Part shown: positions 16,579-25,875 of the stretch, piece after piece | Numbering within the stretch: the first letter of the stretch is position 1 | Layout: the number at the start of each line of letters is the position of its first letter | Notes under the pieces: model-generated | Told to the model about the DNA's origin: nothing | The model's database searches: none | What the model saw: only the letters and a program-made list of their open reading frames with translations | NCBI RefSeq assembly: GCF_019459225.1 | Contig: NZ_JAIAZY010000042.1 | Coordinates: forward strand, 1-37,329 | Direction of reading: 5' to 3' | Length of the DNA: 37,329 bases | From: Bacillus sp. IITD106 | Lineage (GTDB): Bacteria > Bacillota > Bacilli > Bacillales > Bacillaceae_C | Made by a program: the position numbers and the translations under genes

Positions 16579-17880
16579 GTGAAGAGATTATTTTCACTTT
16601 TGGCCATCGTTGCACTGCTAACGCTTTCTGCATGTGGCGGATCAAATGATGGTTCATCGTCTAATAATGGTGGGAAAAAAGGTAAACAAACTGAGATTTC
16701 TATTTTGTTCGGTAAAGAAGTCATGAAAGAATTTGAGGCTGCAACAAAAGAATTCGGTGCCGAAAATAATGTAAAGGTAAACATTATACCGCTAGCAGGT
16801 GCGAATGCATACGAAAAAATGACCTCTCTTTATTCATCCGGAAATGCTCCAACAATCATGCTGGTCGCACAAGAATTCGCGGAATTTAAAGATCGTTTAT
16901 TAGACTTGTCAAATGAGCCGTGGATAGATCATGTACAAGAAGGTATGACTGATTTTGTTACAGTCGATGGAAAAGTATATGGTCAGCCTGCCACAGTTGA
17001 AGCGTTTGGTTTTATTTATAACAAGGCTGTATTAGATAAAGCGGTTGGGGGAGACTTCGATCCGAAAACAGTTAAAACACAAGATGACTTGAAAAATCTA
17101 TTAGACAAGTTAGATGCTTTAGATGGAGTAGAACCAATTCATGTTTCACCAATGGATTGGTCATTAGGAGCTCATGTAACGAATCCTTTATTTGCTGCAC
17201 AATCTAGTGATCGTGATGAACGTCATCAATTTATGCAAGATATGCTGGATGGTAAAGTCTCTCTTAGTGAGAATAAAGTATTTGATGGTTGGATAAAAAC
17301 ATTCGATTTGATGAAAGAGTATAACCAGGCTAAGAAATCACCACTTGCCCCTCAATATGATGATGGTCCTTTAGCATTAGCAGGTGGCCAAGTCGGATTA
17401 TGGTTTATGGGTAACTGGGCCTATCCACAATTAGCGGAAATTGATCCAGATGGTGAGTATGGATTCTTACCAGTACCAATCAGTAACGATGCTTCCGATT
17501 ATGGTAATAGCCAAATTTCTGTAGGGGTTCCATCGTACTGGGTTATCGATGCTTCACAATCGAGTAAAGAACAACAAGAGGTAGCGAAAAAATTCCTTGA
17601 CTGGTTAGTATCTACGGAAAAGGGTCAAGAACATTATGTGAAGAATTTCAACTTTATTCCTGTGTTTGACAACTTTAAGGTTAACCCAGAAGATTCATTA
17701 TCTTTATCCGTCATGGATTATATGAAAGATAATAACACATTAGAGTGGATGAACTCTTACTACCCAGCTGATGGATTCCCAGCTATGGGTGCTTCCTTGC
17801 AAAAATATCTATCAAACGAGATCGATCGTGAAGGATTAGCCAAAGAATTTGAAGATTATTGGAAAAATGCGGGGAAATAA
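16579..17880 (+). CDS. CUT1-type sugar ABC transporter substrate-binding lipoprotein
   Basis: A 433-residue extracellular sugar-binding protein of family 1. A lipoprotein signal ends in the lipobox LSAC with Cys19 lipidated, followed by a Gly/Ser/Asn linker. The mature protein shows family 1 features: SSGNAPTIMLV near residue 89, YGQPATVEAFGFIYNKAV near 134, and a late LAGGQVGLWFMGNWAYP near 268 where sugar-binding aromatics usually sit. GTG 16579 is preceded by AGGGGGGAT. It is the first gene of the operon with two permeases, kinase, phosphorylase and fructosidase, so sucrose or fructo-oligosaccharide is the expected ligand (inference from context). A terminator-like hairpin separates it from the permeases. 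Confidence 0.92.
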   Translation: MKRLFSLLAIVALLTLSACGGSNDGSSSNNGGKKGKQTEISILFGKEVMKEFEAATKEFGAENNVKVNIIPLAGANAYEKMTSLYSSGNAPTIMLVAQEFAEFKDRLLDLSNEPWIDHVQEGMTDFVTVDGKVYGQPATVEAFGFIYNKAVLDKAVGGDFDPKTVKTQDDLKNLLDKLDALDGVEPIHVSPMDWSLGAHVTNPLFAAQSSDRDERHQFMQDMLDGKVSLSENKVFDGWIKTFDLMKEYNQAKKSPLAPQYDDGPLALAGGQVGLWFMGNWAYPQLAEIDPDGEYGFLPVPISNDASDYGNSQISVGVPSYWVIDASQSSKEQQEVAKKFLDWLVSTEKGQEHYVKNFNFIPVFDNFKVNPEDSLSLSVMDYMKDNNTLEWMNSYYPADGFPAMGASLQKYLSNEIDREGLAKEFEDYWKNAGK

Positions 17881-17888
17881 TGAAATAA

Positions 17889-17920
17889 GGATAAGCGGTT
17901 TTCGCTTATCCTGTTTTTTT
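17889..17920 (+). terminator. Partial (attenuating) terminator after the binding-protein gene
   Basis: GGATAAGCG (17889-17897) pairs with CGCTTATCC (17903-17911) around a 5-base loop, followed by TG and seven T. It lies inside the operon, so it should stop only part of transcription and leave the binding protein more abundant than the permeases. Confidence 0.8.
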
Positions 17921-17935
17921 GATAGGTCTTATCAC

Positions 17936-17945
17936 AAAACGTTTT
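17936..17945. promoter_or_regulatory. Second AAAACGTTTT palindrome in the operon
   Basis: A perfect palindrome AAAACGTTTT lies between the internal terminator and the first permease gene. It has the same AAACGTTT core as the site over the promoter at 16481-16494, about 1.45 kb upstream. It could be a second repressor or CcpA site acting as a roadblock or in looping. Short AT-rich palindromes do occur by chance. Confidence 0.35.
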
Positions 17946-18003
17946 TTACGAATAAGGTGTCAGATTTGAATCAATCAAACAAACTTCAGGTGGAGGTACT
18001 CAA

Positions 18004-18891
18004 ATGTATAATGAGAAGAGACTGATTGATAAGCTAAAAGTGTTTGGGATGTTTGCTTTTATCCCTCTTTTTGCCTTTACTGTCGTCATGTTATTGCCTC
18101 TCGTTTTAGGGGTTATTATGACATTTACGACGTGGACGGGTTATTCGGGTTCGCTATTTGAATTTACTGGTATTAAAAATTATGCAACAGCTTTTACAGA
18201 TAAAGCATTTTGGGAATCGATGGGAATGACATTTAAATATGTCATTGTCACAATTGTTCTTACGAATGTAATCGCCTTTGGATTAGCCATGCTTGTGACG
18301 AACGGGTTGAAAGGTCAAAACTTCTTCCGAATGGGCTTTTTTACGCCTAACTTAATTGGTGGGATCATTCTCGGTTTTATTTGGCAGTTTATTTTTACAC
18401 GAGTGATTGTCTATTTTGGAAATAGTTTAGATTTACCGATTTTCCAAGCTTCATGGTTAGCGGAAACGGATAAAGCATTTTGGACGTTAGTCATTGTGAG
18501 TGTTTGGCAAAGTTCAGGTTATATGATGTTAATTTATATTGCTGGATTAATGGGAATTGATCGCTCTTTACTAGAAGCAGCCGATATTGATGGTGCTAAT
18601 GGATGGGTGAAACTACTCAAAATCAAAATGCCATTAATGGTTCCTGCTTTTACCATCAGTTTATTTTTAACATTGCAGCGCAGCTTCCTCGTTTATGATG
18701 TGAACCTATCTTTAACAAAGGGTGGGCCGTTCAGATCAACGGAGTTAATTGCCATGCATGTATATAATGAAGCATTTTTATATCAAAACTTCGGTCCCGG
18801 CCAAGCAAAAGCATTTATTTTATTTATCATTGTAGCAATTATTGCTATTACGCAAGTTAGCATCATGAAGAAGCTGGAGGTGGAGTCATAA
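18004..18891 (+). CDS. CUT1 sugar ABC transporter permease (MalF/UgpA-like)
   Basis: A 295-residue permease with about six membrane segments. The coupling loop EAADIDGANGWVKLLKIKMP near residue 195-215 is the EAA motif that docks on the ATPase. ATG 18004 has GGTGGAGG upstream. Its TAA overlaps the ATG of the next permease gene by one base, so the two are translationally coupled. No ATPase is encoded in the operon, so a shared one (MsmX type) is expected from elsewhere in the genome. Confidence 0.92.
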   Translation: MYNEKRLIDKLKVFGMFAFIPLFAFTVVMLLPLVLGVIMTFTTWTGYSGSLFEFTGIKNYATAFTDKAFWESMGMTFKYVIVTIVLTNVIAFGLAMLVTNGLKGQNFFRMGFFTPNLIGGIILGFIWQFIFTRVIVYFGNSLDLPIFQASWLAETDKAFWTLVIVSVWQSSGYMMLIYIAGLMGIDRSLLEAADIDGANGWVKLLKIKMPLMVPAFTISLFLTLQRSFLVYDVNLSLTKGGPFRSTELIAMHVYNEAFLYQNFGPGQAKAFILFIIVAIIAITQVSIMKKLEVES

Positions 18892-19718
18892 TGCGGAAAA
18901 AGAAAAGAATTGCAGCGATCGTCCTATTTATTCTGTCCGTTGTTTTATTCATCCTATACTTTTTTCCATTTATTTTAGTATTGATGAACTCTTTTAAAGA
19001 ACGAATGGATATTGTTGCCAACCCTTTAGCTCTTCCTTCAAAACTATCATTTCATAATTATATAGATGCTTTTGAGACGATGAACTTTATGTCTGCACTT
19101 TGGAATTCGTTATTAGTAACCGTATTGTCCGTCGTTGTCATTCTAGTCTTTTCTTCATTACTTGCATACTTTCTCGTTCGCTGGAAATGGAAGATGAACG
19201 GGGTTATTTTAATGGTGCTGGTTGCATCGATGATTGTTCCGTTCCAAGCGTTAATGATTCCTTTTGTTTCAATATACGGAAGCCTCGGGATTTTGAATAG
19301 CAAGTGGATGTTGATATTTTGTTATTTAGGTTTTGGGTTGAGTTTAGCCACCTTTATGTATCATGGCTTTATTAAACAAATTCCTGTTGAATTGGAAGAA
19401 GCAGCCATTATCGATGGAGCTTCAAAATTCCAGGTGTTTACAAAAGTTGTACTTCCGATGTTAAAACCGATTACGTCCACGATTGCCATTCTTGATGTTC
19501 TTTGGATCTGGAATGATTTCCTATTGCCATCACTTGTATTAGTCAATGAAGGTTCACGAACCATACCACTCTCAACCTTTTATTTCTTTGGTCAATATAC
19601 ATCTAATTACGGAGCTGCAATGGCAGGGTTAACACTCGCCATCATTCCAGTGGTTATTTTCTTTATTCTTTTACAAAAGCAAATCATTAAGGGTGTTATA
19701 GAAGGGGCAATTAAATAA
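18891..19718 (+). CDS. CUT1 sugar ABC transporter permease (MalG-like)
   Basis: A 275-residue permease, partner of the upstream one, with about six membrane segments. The coupling loop reads ELEEAAIIDGASKFQVFTKV near residue 165-185, with the conserved LPMLKP after it. The signature external segment MNSFKERMDIVANPLALP near 29-46 is typical of the MalG/LacG type. The start overlaps the preceding stop by one base. After the stop come two small hairpins before the kinase gene. Confidence 0.92.
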   Translation: MRKKKRIAAIVLFILSVVLFILYFFPFILVLMNSFKERMDIVANPLALPSKLSFHNYIDAFETMNFMSALWNSLLVTVLSVVVILVFSSLLAYFLVRWKWKMNGVILMVLVASMIVPFQALMIPFVSIYGSLGILNSKWMLIFCYLGFGLSLATFMYHGFIKQIPVELEEAAIIDGASKFQVFTKVVLPMLKPITSTIAILDVLWIWNDFLLPSLVLVNEGSRTIPLSTFYFFGQYTSNYGAAMAGLTLAIIPVVIFFILLQKQIIKGVIEGAIK

Positions 19719-19773
19719 GCATAGTGCTTAGAATCATCGGAGATAGAAGAGTATCTTATGGTACTCTTTTATC
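19716..19773 (+). promoter_or_regulatory. Intercistronic hairpins between permease and kinase genes
   Basis: TAAGCA-TAG-TGCTTA (19716-19730) begins at the permease stop codon. A second imperfect stem pairs GATA plus AAGAGTA (19742-19753) with TACTCTT plus TATC (19762-19773). No real T tract follows. They could be mRNA-processing points separating transporter and enzyme messages. Confidence 0.45.
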
Positions 19774-19801
19774 GTGAAGAAACATACCTGGAGGCTTATA
19801 G

Positions 19802-20758
19802 ATGTATAATTTTGAAGAAAAGATAACGTTTCAAGATAAAAATAATGATATTTTAACGGTCGGTGAACTTTTGATCGATATGATATCTAAGGATTATAGT
19901 GATCAAAGTGATTGTGATACTTATAAAAGGTATTTCGGTGGGTCCCCATCCAATATTGCCATCAATGCAAAGAAATTAGGCATTCATTCTCAGGTTGCTT
20001 CGGCAGTTGGAGATGATCGATTAGGAAGGTTTTTAATAGAACAATTGCAGGTTGCCGATATCGACGTCCGCGGTGTTCAAAAAGTAGATTATCCAACAAG
20101 CATGGTCTTGGTTAATAAAAGTCAGAGTACGCCTATCCCCATTTTTTATCGAGGGGCGGATTACCATTTAGCGTATACACCTTACCTTGAGGAAGTATTG
20201 ATAAATTCTAAAATCGTACATTTTTCTTGTTGGCCCATTTCCCAATTTCCTGTAAGAAATACGATTGAAAAAGTGATAGAGATGGCAAAGAAGAATGGTA
20301 TTCTTGTAGGTTTCGACCCTAATTATCATCCGATGATTTGGCAAAAAGGAGAAGAGGGAATTGAATATATAAAAAACATTATTTCTAAAGCAGATATTGT
20401 AAAACCATCTGAAGATGATGCAGAAAGACTGTTTGGAAAAGATACCCATGAAAATCAAATAAATAAGTTCTTGCTACTAGGGGCTAAGCTTGTCATTTTG
20501 ACGATGGGAAAAGATGGCGCCATTGTTTCTAATGGGGCAGAAACCATAACATTTGATACGTTGGCAACAGAAGTAGTCGATACGACAGGGGCAGGAGATG
20601 CTTTTTGGTCGGGATTTTATGCTGGATTAATTAAAGGATATACCCTTAGAGAGTCATTGGATTTAGGTTTCGCCGTTAGTGCCTATAAATTGAAATATGT
20701 AGGGGCGGTTGTGGATTTACCAAGGCTAGAAGCCATTAAAAAATTATATGGTGTTTAG
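19802..20758 (+). CDS. PfkB-family carbohydrate kinase (probable fructokinase)
   Basis: A 318-residue ribokinase/PfkB-type kinase. The glycine-rich substrate motif GGSPSN is at 46-51 and the ATP/anion-hole motif DTTGAGDAF is at 260-268, with Asp266 the catalytic base. FDPNYHPMIW at 171-180 is typical of sugar kinases of this group. ATG 19802 has GGAGG upstream. Phosphorylation of fructose to fructose 6-phosphate fits the neighbouring phosphorylase and fructosidase, both of which free fructose; phosphorylation of sucrose itself is an alternative if the next enzyme prefers sucrose phosphate. Other PfkB substrates cannot be excluded. Confidence 0.85.
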   Translation: MYNFEEKITFQDKNNDILTVGELLIDMISKDYSDQSDCDTYKRYFGGSPSNIAINAKKLGIHSQVASAVGDDRLGRFLIEQLQVADIDVRGVQKVDYPTSMVLVNKSQSTPIPIFYRGADYHLAYTPYLEEVLINSKIVHFSCWPISQFPVRNTIEKVIEMAKKNGILVGFDPNYHPMIWQKGEEGIEYIKNIISKADIVKPSEDDAERLFGKDTHENQINKFLLLGAKLVILTMGKDGAIVSNGAETITFDTLATEVVDTTGAGDAFWSGFYAGLIKGYTLRESLDLGFAVSAYKLKYVGAVVDLPRLEAIKKLYGV

Positions 20759-20770
20759 GGGGAATGCTGG

Positions 20771-22240
20771 ATGTCTATAAAAAATCAAGTACAACTAATC
20801 ACATATCCGGATTCAATGGGCGGTGATTTAAGGACCCTGAATCATCTACTGTTTAAATTTTTTTCGGATGTATTTAAAGGGGGCGTACATATTTTGCCTC
20901 CTTATCCTTCATCAGGTGATAGAGGATTTGCTCCTTTAACATATTTTGAAATAGAAGAGAAGTTTGGCACTTGGAAAGAGATTAACGACATGGCTGAACA
21001 CTTTGATGTGATGTTAGACGTTATGGTGAACCATATATCAAGGAAATCAGAGTACTTTCAAGATTTTCTTAAAAAAGGGAGAAAATCAAAATACGCTGAT
21101 TTGTTTATCACTTTAGATAAGATTTGGGAAGATGGAGTACCTGTACAAGAAGACATAGATAAAATGTTTTTGAGGAGACCATTGCCCTATTCAACATTTA
21201 CCATAAAAGAGACGGGTGAGGAAGAAAAAGTCTGGACTACATTTGGAAAGACTGATCCGTCGGAACAAATTGATTTAGATATAAAATCTGATCAGGTTAA
21301 ACAAATGTTGACGGATATCTTTGTAAACTTCAAAAAACATAACGTTAAGATGGTAAGGCTGGATGCTGTAGGGTATGTCATTAAAAAACTCGGAACTAGC
21401 TGCTTTTTCGTGGAGCCGGATATATATGAGTTCTTGGATTGGATGATGGATCTTGCTCGTTCTTTAGACATTGAAGTCCTTCCAGAAGTCCACTCTCATT
21501 ATTCCATTCAATACAAATTAGCAGAACATGGGTGCTGGATATATGATTTTATTTTACCTTATCGAGTTCTTGATACGATGGTCAATAAAAACAGTGTAGA
21601 GCTTTGCGAGTATTTGAAAAATCGACCGGAAAAACAGTTTACGATGCTGGATTGTCATGATGGTATTCCTGTAAAACCTGATTTAGATGGTTTGTACGAC
21701 TCGAAAAAAGCAAGGGAACTTGTGGATGTTTGTTTGGAGAGAGGATCTAATCTTAGTCTCATTTTATCAGATGAACATAAGGATGAAGATGGATTCGATG
21801 TACACCAAATCAGGTGCTCTTATTACTCAGTCCTTAATTGTGATGATGATGCATATATGGCTGCTAGAGCGATTCAATTTTTTGCGCCGGGAGTACCACA
21901 AGTTTATTATGTTGGATTATTGGCTGGGGAAAATGATGAAGAAAATATTCGGAAAACGGGCGATGGTCGCGAAATTAATCGACATAACTTTACGGAAGAA
22001 GAAGTAGAAAAAGCATTGGAAAAAAATGTCGTTCAGAGACTCTTATCTCTTATTCGATTTAGGAATGAATATGATGCTTTTAACGGAGAGTTTACTGTAT
22101 GGGATGCTCCAGAGGATGAAGTTCGACTAGCTTGGAAAAAGGATCATCTTCAATGCACTTTGTTTATTAATCTACAAACATATGAGTCCGTCATTGAGTA
22201 TACAGACCGTGATGGTAGCATGGCCCAATATATTATATAA
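20771..22240 (+). CDS. GH13_18 sucrose phosphorylase or sucrose 6F-phosphate phosphorylase
   Basis: A 489-residue cytoplasmic glucoside phosphorylase. The family opening NQVQLITYPDSMGGDLRTL and ILPPYPSSGDRGFAPLTY are clear. Catalytic residues are Asp198 (RLDAVGY, nucleophile), Glu239 (LPEVHS, acid/base) and Asp296 (LDCHDGIP, stabiliser). The enzyme splits sucrose, or its 6F-phosphate, with phosphate into glucose 1-phosphate and fructose or fructose 6-phosphate, saving ATP. As I recall the family, the LDCHDGIPVKPDLDGL loop resembles the sucrose 6F-phosphate phosphorylase from Thermoanaerobacterium more than classical sucrose phosphorylases, which have LDTHDGIG. The kinase gene 12 bp upstream and fructosidase gene 17 bp downstream fit either role. 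Intracellular; start 20771 has AGGGGGAA upstream. Confidence 0.88.
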   Translation: MSIKNQVQLITYPDSMGGDLRTLNHLLFKFFSDVFKGGVHILPPYPSSGDRGFAPLTYFEIEEKFGTWKEINDMAEHFDVMLDVMVNHISRKSEYFQDFLKKGRKSKYADLFITLDKIWEDGVPVQEDIDKMFLRRPLPYSTFTIKETGEEEKVWTTFGKTDPSEQIDLDIKSDQVKQMLTDIFVNFKKHNVKMVRLDAVGYVIKKLGTSCFFVEPDIYEFLDWMMDLARSLDIEVLPEVHSHYSIQYKLAEHGCWIYDFILPYRVLDTMVNKNSVELCEYLKNRPEKQFTMLDCHDGIPVKPDLDGLYDSKKARELVDVCLERGSNLSLILSDEHKDEDGFDVHQIRCSYYSVLNCDDDAYMAARAIQFFAPGVPQVYYVGLLAGENDEENIRKTGDGREINRHNFTEEEVEKALEKNVVQRLLSLIRFRNEYDAFNGEFTVWDAPEDEVRLAWKKDHLQCTLFINLQTYESVIEYTDRDGSMAQYII

Positions 22241-22257
22241 AGAGAGGTGCTGGAAAG

Positions 22258-23733
22258 TTGAAACAAATTTATAAGGAAAGATATCGACCGCAGTATCATT
22301 TTTCTCCACAGGAAAATTGGATGAATGATCCGAATGGAATGGTGTATTTCGAAGGGGAATATCACTTATTCTATCAATACTATCCGGATGGAACGACATG
22401 GGGCCCGATGCATTGGGGACATGCGGTGAGTACAGATTTAGTGCACTGGGAGCATTTGCCCATTGCTTTAGCTCCCGATGAGAATGGAATGATTTTTTCC
22501 GGAAGTGCCGTAGTAGATTGGAATGATACCTCAGGATTTTTTAACGGAGAAGCAGGATTAGTCGCAATATACACATCTGCCGATACTTATCCTAATTCTG
22601 ACAGACCGAGACAGCGCCAAAGTATTGCATATAGTACTGATTGCGGAAGAACGTGGACAACCTATGAAGAGAATCCAGTACTGTCAGATATCAATATTAC
22701 AGATTTTAGGGATCCAAAAGTATTTTGGCATCATGAAACAGGTCGGTGGGTAATGGTATTAGCTGCAGGACAAACAGTAAGACTATATACCTCTCGTAAT
22801 CTAAAAGATTGGGAATTCGCAAGTGAGTTTGGAGAAAATCAAGGTTCTCACCAAGGAGTTTGGGAGTGTCCAGACTTATTTGAATTACCTGTTCAAGGAT
22901 CTGAAAATCTAAAAAAATGGGTGCTATTCGTAAGCATTGGAGACGACCCGGAAGAAAAAGAAGGATCCCGAACTCAATATTTCATAGGGGATTTTGATGG
23001 TAAAACGTTTAAAAATGATCATTCACCCGAAACGATTTTATGGCTAGATAATGGAAGAGATAATTATGCAGGTGTAAGTTGGTCGGATGTTCCACAAGAA
23101 GACGGAAGAAGAATATATATTGGCTGGATGAGTAATTGGAAGTACGCCATCCTCACACCAACGAAGGAATGGCGAAGTGCTATGACACTTCCAAGAGTGC
23201 TCTCGTTAAAGACGTGTGAAAATGGAATTCGACTCTTCCAATCACCTGTTAAAGAGTTGGAAAATATACGTTCAAATCCAATGCGTATTCAGGGTAAAAC
23301 CTTTGAGCCTGGAGAACATCTTTTACACGAGCTTAATGGAAATGCCTTTGAAATAATAGCAGAGTGTGAAGTGAATGACGCGGAGGAATTAGGATTTAAA
23401 ATACGTAACTCTGCCGAGGAAGAAACAATTATTGGCTATGACGCTGAGAAGAAGGAAGTCTTTGTGGATCGTACTCACTCGGGTGATGCAAGCTTCCATC
23501 AAGATTTTGCTGGCAAACATGGCGTTACCCTACATCCGAAAGGTAATAAAATTAAGTTTCATATTTATGTAGACTGGTCATCTATCGAAGTCTTTGTAAA
23601 TGATGGAGAGAAAGTGATCACGGATTTAATTTTCCCTAAAGAGGACGGCAAGGAAATTGTGCTCTTTGCCAGCGGTTCGGATGTCACATTGAGTTCTTTT
23701 GAGTTTTTTCAATTGAAGTCGGTGTGGAGTTGA
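22258..23733 (+). CDS. GH32 fructosidase (intracellular levanase/inulinase/sucrase-like)
   Basis: A 491-residue GH32 enzyme with all catalytic motifs: WMNDPNG at 21-27 (Asp24 nucleophile), FRDP at 150-153 (Asp152 stabiliser) and WECPDLF at 202-208 (Glu203 acid/base). The five-bladed propeller is followed by the usual beta-sandwich with the SSIEVFVNDGE segment near 448. The block WNDTSGFF at 88-95 is of the levanase/exo-inulinase type more than the sucrose-6-phosphate hydrolase type. There is no signal peptide, so it should trim imported fructo-oligosaccharides to fructose and sucrose, feeding the phosphorylase. Start is TTG 22258 with GAGAGGTG upstream. Specificity between fructan and sucrose is not settled. 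Confidence 0.92.
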   Translation: MKQIYKERYRPQYHFSPQENWMNDPNGMVYFEGEYHLFYQYYPDGTTWGPMHWGHAVSTDLVHWEHLPIALAPDENGMIFSGSAVVDWNDTSGFFNGEAGLVAIYTSADTYPNSDRPRQRQSIAYSTDCGRTWTTYEENPVLSDINITDFRDPKVFWHHETGRWVMVLAAGQTVRLYTSRNLKDWEFASEFGENQGSHQGVWECPDLFELPVQGSENLKKWVLFVSIGDDPEEKEGSRTQYFIGDFDGKTFKNDHSPETILWLDNGRDNYAGVSWSDVPQEDGRRIYIGWMSNWKYAILTPTKEWRSAMTLPRVLSLKTCENGIRLFQSPVKELENIRSNPMRIQGKTFEPGEHLLHELNGNAFEIIAECEVNDAEELGFKIRNSAEEETIIGYDAEKKEVFVDRTHSGDASFHQDFAGKHGVTLHPKGNKIKFHIYVDWSSIEVFVNDGEKVITDLIFPKEDGKEIVLFASGSDVTLSSFEFFQLKSVWS

Positions 23734-23964
23734 TGGTTTTCTAGCGATATGTGTGAAGGTTCTTGTGTGCATGCATATGAAAGGATTTTATTTGAATAAA
23801 GATATTGGTCCCTCTTTAAGTAGCTAGATTTTAACTGTCTGCCTAAAGGGGGATTTTAGGTGGCTTAGGATTATGTTGATATGTAAACTTTGAGTCGATT
23901 GGCGAATGGGATTACTGATGGTGTTTTTAAGAAAAACATCAATAATTGAGAAGGAGGAACAGCC

Positions 23965-25647
23965 TTGACAGAACGAAAATGGTGGAAAGAGGCCGTTGTC
24001 TATCAAATTTATCCTAAGAGTTTCTACGATAGTGACCAAAATGGTGTAGGCGATATACGCGGAATAATAGAAAAGTTAGACTATCTGGAGGATTTGGGGA
24101 TCGATGTCATTTGGATTTGCCCCGTATACGAATCTCCAATGGTCGATAATGGCTATGATATTTCTAATTATTATCATGTTGACCCACTTTTTGGAACGGA
24201 TGAAGATTTAGACGAACTGATAAAGAAAGCAAAGGATAAAAATATCAAAATCATTATGGATTTGGTGATCAATCATTGTTCTGATCAACATGAGTGGTTT
24301 CAAAAAGCAATCAGCGATCCTCAAAGCGAGGAAAGAGACTATTTTATTATTAAAAATAAAGAAGAGATAAACAATTGGCGTTCCATATTTGGCGGCAGTG
24401 TGTGGACCCAGATTAAAGATACGGATGAATATTATATGCATGTCTTTGCTAAAGAGCAACCCGATTTAAATTGGGAAAATCCAAAGTTAAGACAAGAATT
24501 ATATAAGATGGTTAATTATTGGCTTGATAAAGGTGTCGCTGGTTTTCGAGTTGATGCGATCACGTATATCAAAAAAAATCCGACATTTAGTCGTTTTCCT
24601 TCTGATGATATTGACGGACTTGTCCACGTTGATAAAGGAAGTTTGAATCAAAAGGGAATACAGGAGTTCCTATCTGAATTAAATAAAGAGACTTTTTCAA
24701 AATATGACTGCATGACTGTTGCAGAAGCCGTTGGTGTTCCTCATGAGGAATTAAATCAGTTCGCAGGCGATGATGGTTTCTTTTCGATGATATTTGAATT
24801 TTCGTATGCTGAAATGAGTATGCCTGAACAGGGGAACTGGTATGAGTTTAAGGAATGGAATGTCGAGGATCTAAAAAGATTAATATTTGCTGCGCAAGAA
24901 GAAGCTCAAAAAACTGCTTGGACACCCAGCCATTTAGAAAATCATGATGCGGCAAGATCGGTAAATCGATATTTACCAGAAGATGACATTAATCAAGACA
25001 GTTCGAAGATGCTGGCGACTATGTATTTTTTCCTAAGAGGAACGCCTTTTATTTTTCAGGGCCAGGAACTTGGGATGACAAACAGTACGATTACGAATAT
25101 TGAAGATTTTGATGACCTGTCAACTAAGGATCAATACAAAAGAGCGTTGGCTGCAGGGTATGAACCTGAAGAAGCTTTCCAACTAATTAGTAAAAGAAGT
25201 AGGGATAACGCGAGAACGCCATTTTGCTGGGATGACACTGAAAACGCTGGATTTTCAAAGCATACACCTTGGTTAAAAGTGAATGATAACTATAAAAAAA
25301 TAAATGTGGCAGCAGAGGAAAAAGACGAAAATTCGATCCTCCATTATTATAAGAAGCTCATTGCATTTAGAAAATCTGATAAGTATAAAGACGTCTTAGT
25401 CTATGGAACCTTTGCTCCTATTTATGAACAGGTAGAAAATGTCGTAGCCTATAAAAGAGAAAAAGACAATAAAGCCATTTTGATTTTCAATAATTTCCAA
25501 AATAAAGAAGTAACAATCGAGTTAAATGAAAGTAACCTTAATCCAATTCTCTCTAATCGGGAAAAAGTTGAACTAAGGAATAACGTCCTTCTATTAAAAC
25601 CATACCAAAGTATTCTTTTTGAAGACGTTTCTGAAGTGAATGCATGA
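23965..25647 (+). CDS. GH13 alpha-glucosidase (oligo-1,6-glucosidase/MalL type)
   Basis: A 560-residue cytoplasmic GH13_31-like glucosidase. It opens with WWKEAVVYQIYPKSFYDSD and has the metal/barrel segment DLVINHCSDQHEWF at 99-112. Catalytic residues are Asp197 in GFRVDA, Glu254 in TVAEAVG and Asp328 in LENHDAAR. The residue after the nucleophile is Ala, whereas alpha-1,6-specific enzymes usually have Val, which hints at alpha-1,4 or sucrose-type bonds (inference from known family rules). TTG 23965 has AAGGAGG at ideal distance. The 231-bp gap before it contains only a weak hairpin near 23917-23941, so it may be read from the same transcript. It would supply glucose from sucrose, maltose-like or gluco-oligosaccharides. 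Confidence 0.9.
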   Translation: MTERKWWKEAVVYQIYPKSFYDSDQNGVGDIRGIIEKLDYLEDLGIDVIWICPVYESPMVDNGYDISNYYHVDPLFGTDEDLDELIKKAKDKNIKIIMDLVINHCSDQHEWFQKAISDPQSEERDYFIIKNKEEINNWRSIFGGSVWTQIKDTDEYYMHVFAKEQPDLNWENPKLRQELYKMVNYWLDKGVAGFRVDAITYIKKNPTFSRFPSDDIDGLVHVDKGSLNQKGIQEFLSELNKETFSKYDCMTVAEAVGVPHEELNQFAGDDGFFSMIFEFSYAEMSMPEQGNWYEFKEWNVEDLKRLIFAAQEEAQKTAWTPSHLENHDAARSVNRYLPEDDINQDSSKMLATMYFFLRGTPFIFQGQELGMTNSTITNIEDFDDLSTKDQYKRALAAGYEPEEAFQLISKRSRDNARTPFCWDDTENAGFSKHTPWLKVNDNYKKINVAAEEKDENSILHYYKKLIAFRKSDKYKDVLVYGTFAPIYEQVENVVAYKREKDNKAILIFNNFQNKEVTIELNESNLNPILSNREKVELRNNVLLLKPYQSILFEDVSEVNA

Positions 25648-25832
25648 TGAAGATTTATGGTATGAAACGTAGAATGATATAGGCGGCGCATGATTCTAGG
25701 GATAAATTCTGGGATCGTTTGCTTTGGTTGAGTGCCAGAACAATTTGTTGTCACTCAATTCACCAATTCCCGTACGAACATTACAGAAATAGTCTGTTTT
25801 CTATAAAAATTGCAGATGTATATGAACTTAAA

Positions 25833-25875
25833 CTGCCCCCGGACAATTAAAAAGTCCGGGGGCAGTCCCTTTTTT
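25833..25875 (+). terminator. Strong Rho-independent terminator of the sucrose operon
   Basis: CTGCCCCCGGAC (25833-25844) pairs perfectly with GTCCGGGGGCAG (25854-25865), a 12-bp GC-rich stem with a 9-base loop followed by TCCC and six T. This closes the large operon that starts at 16579. The 25648-25832 stretch before it shows nothing else. Confidence 0.93.
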
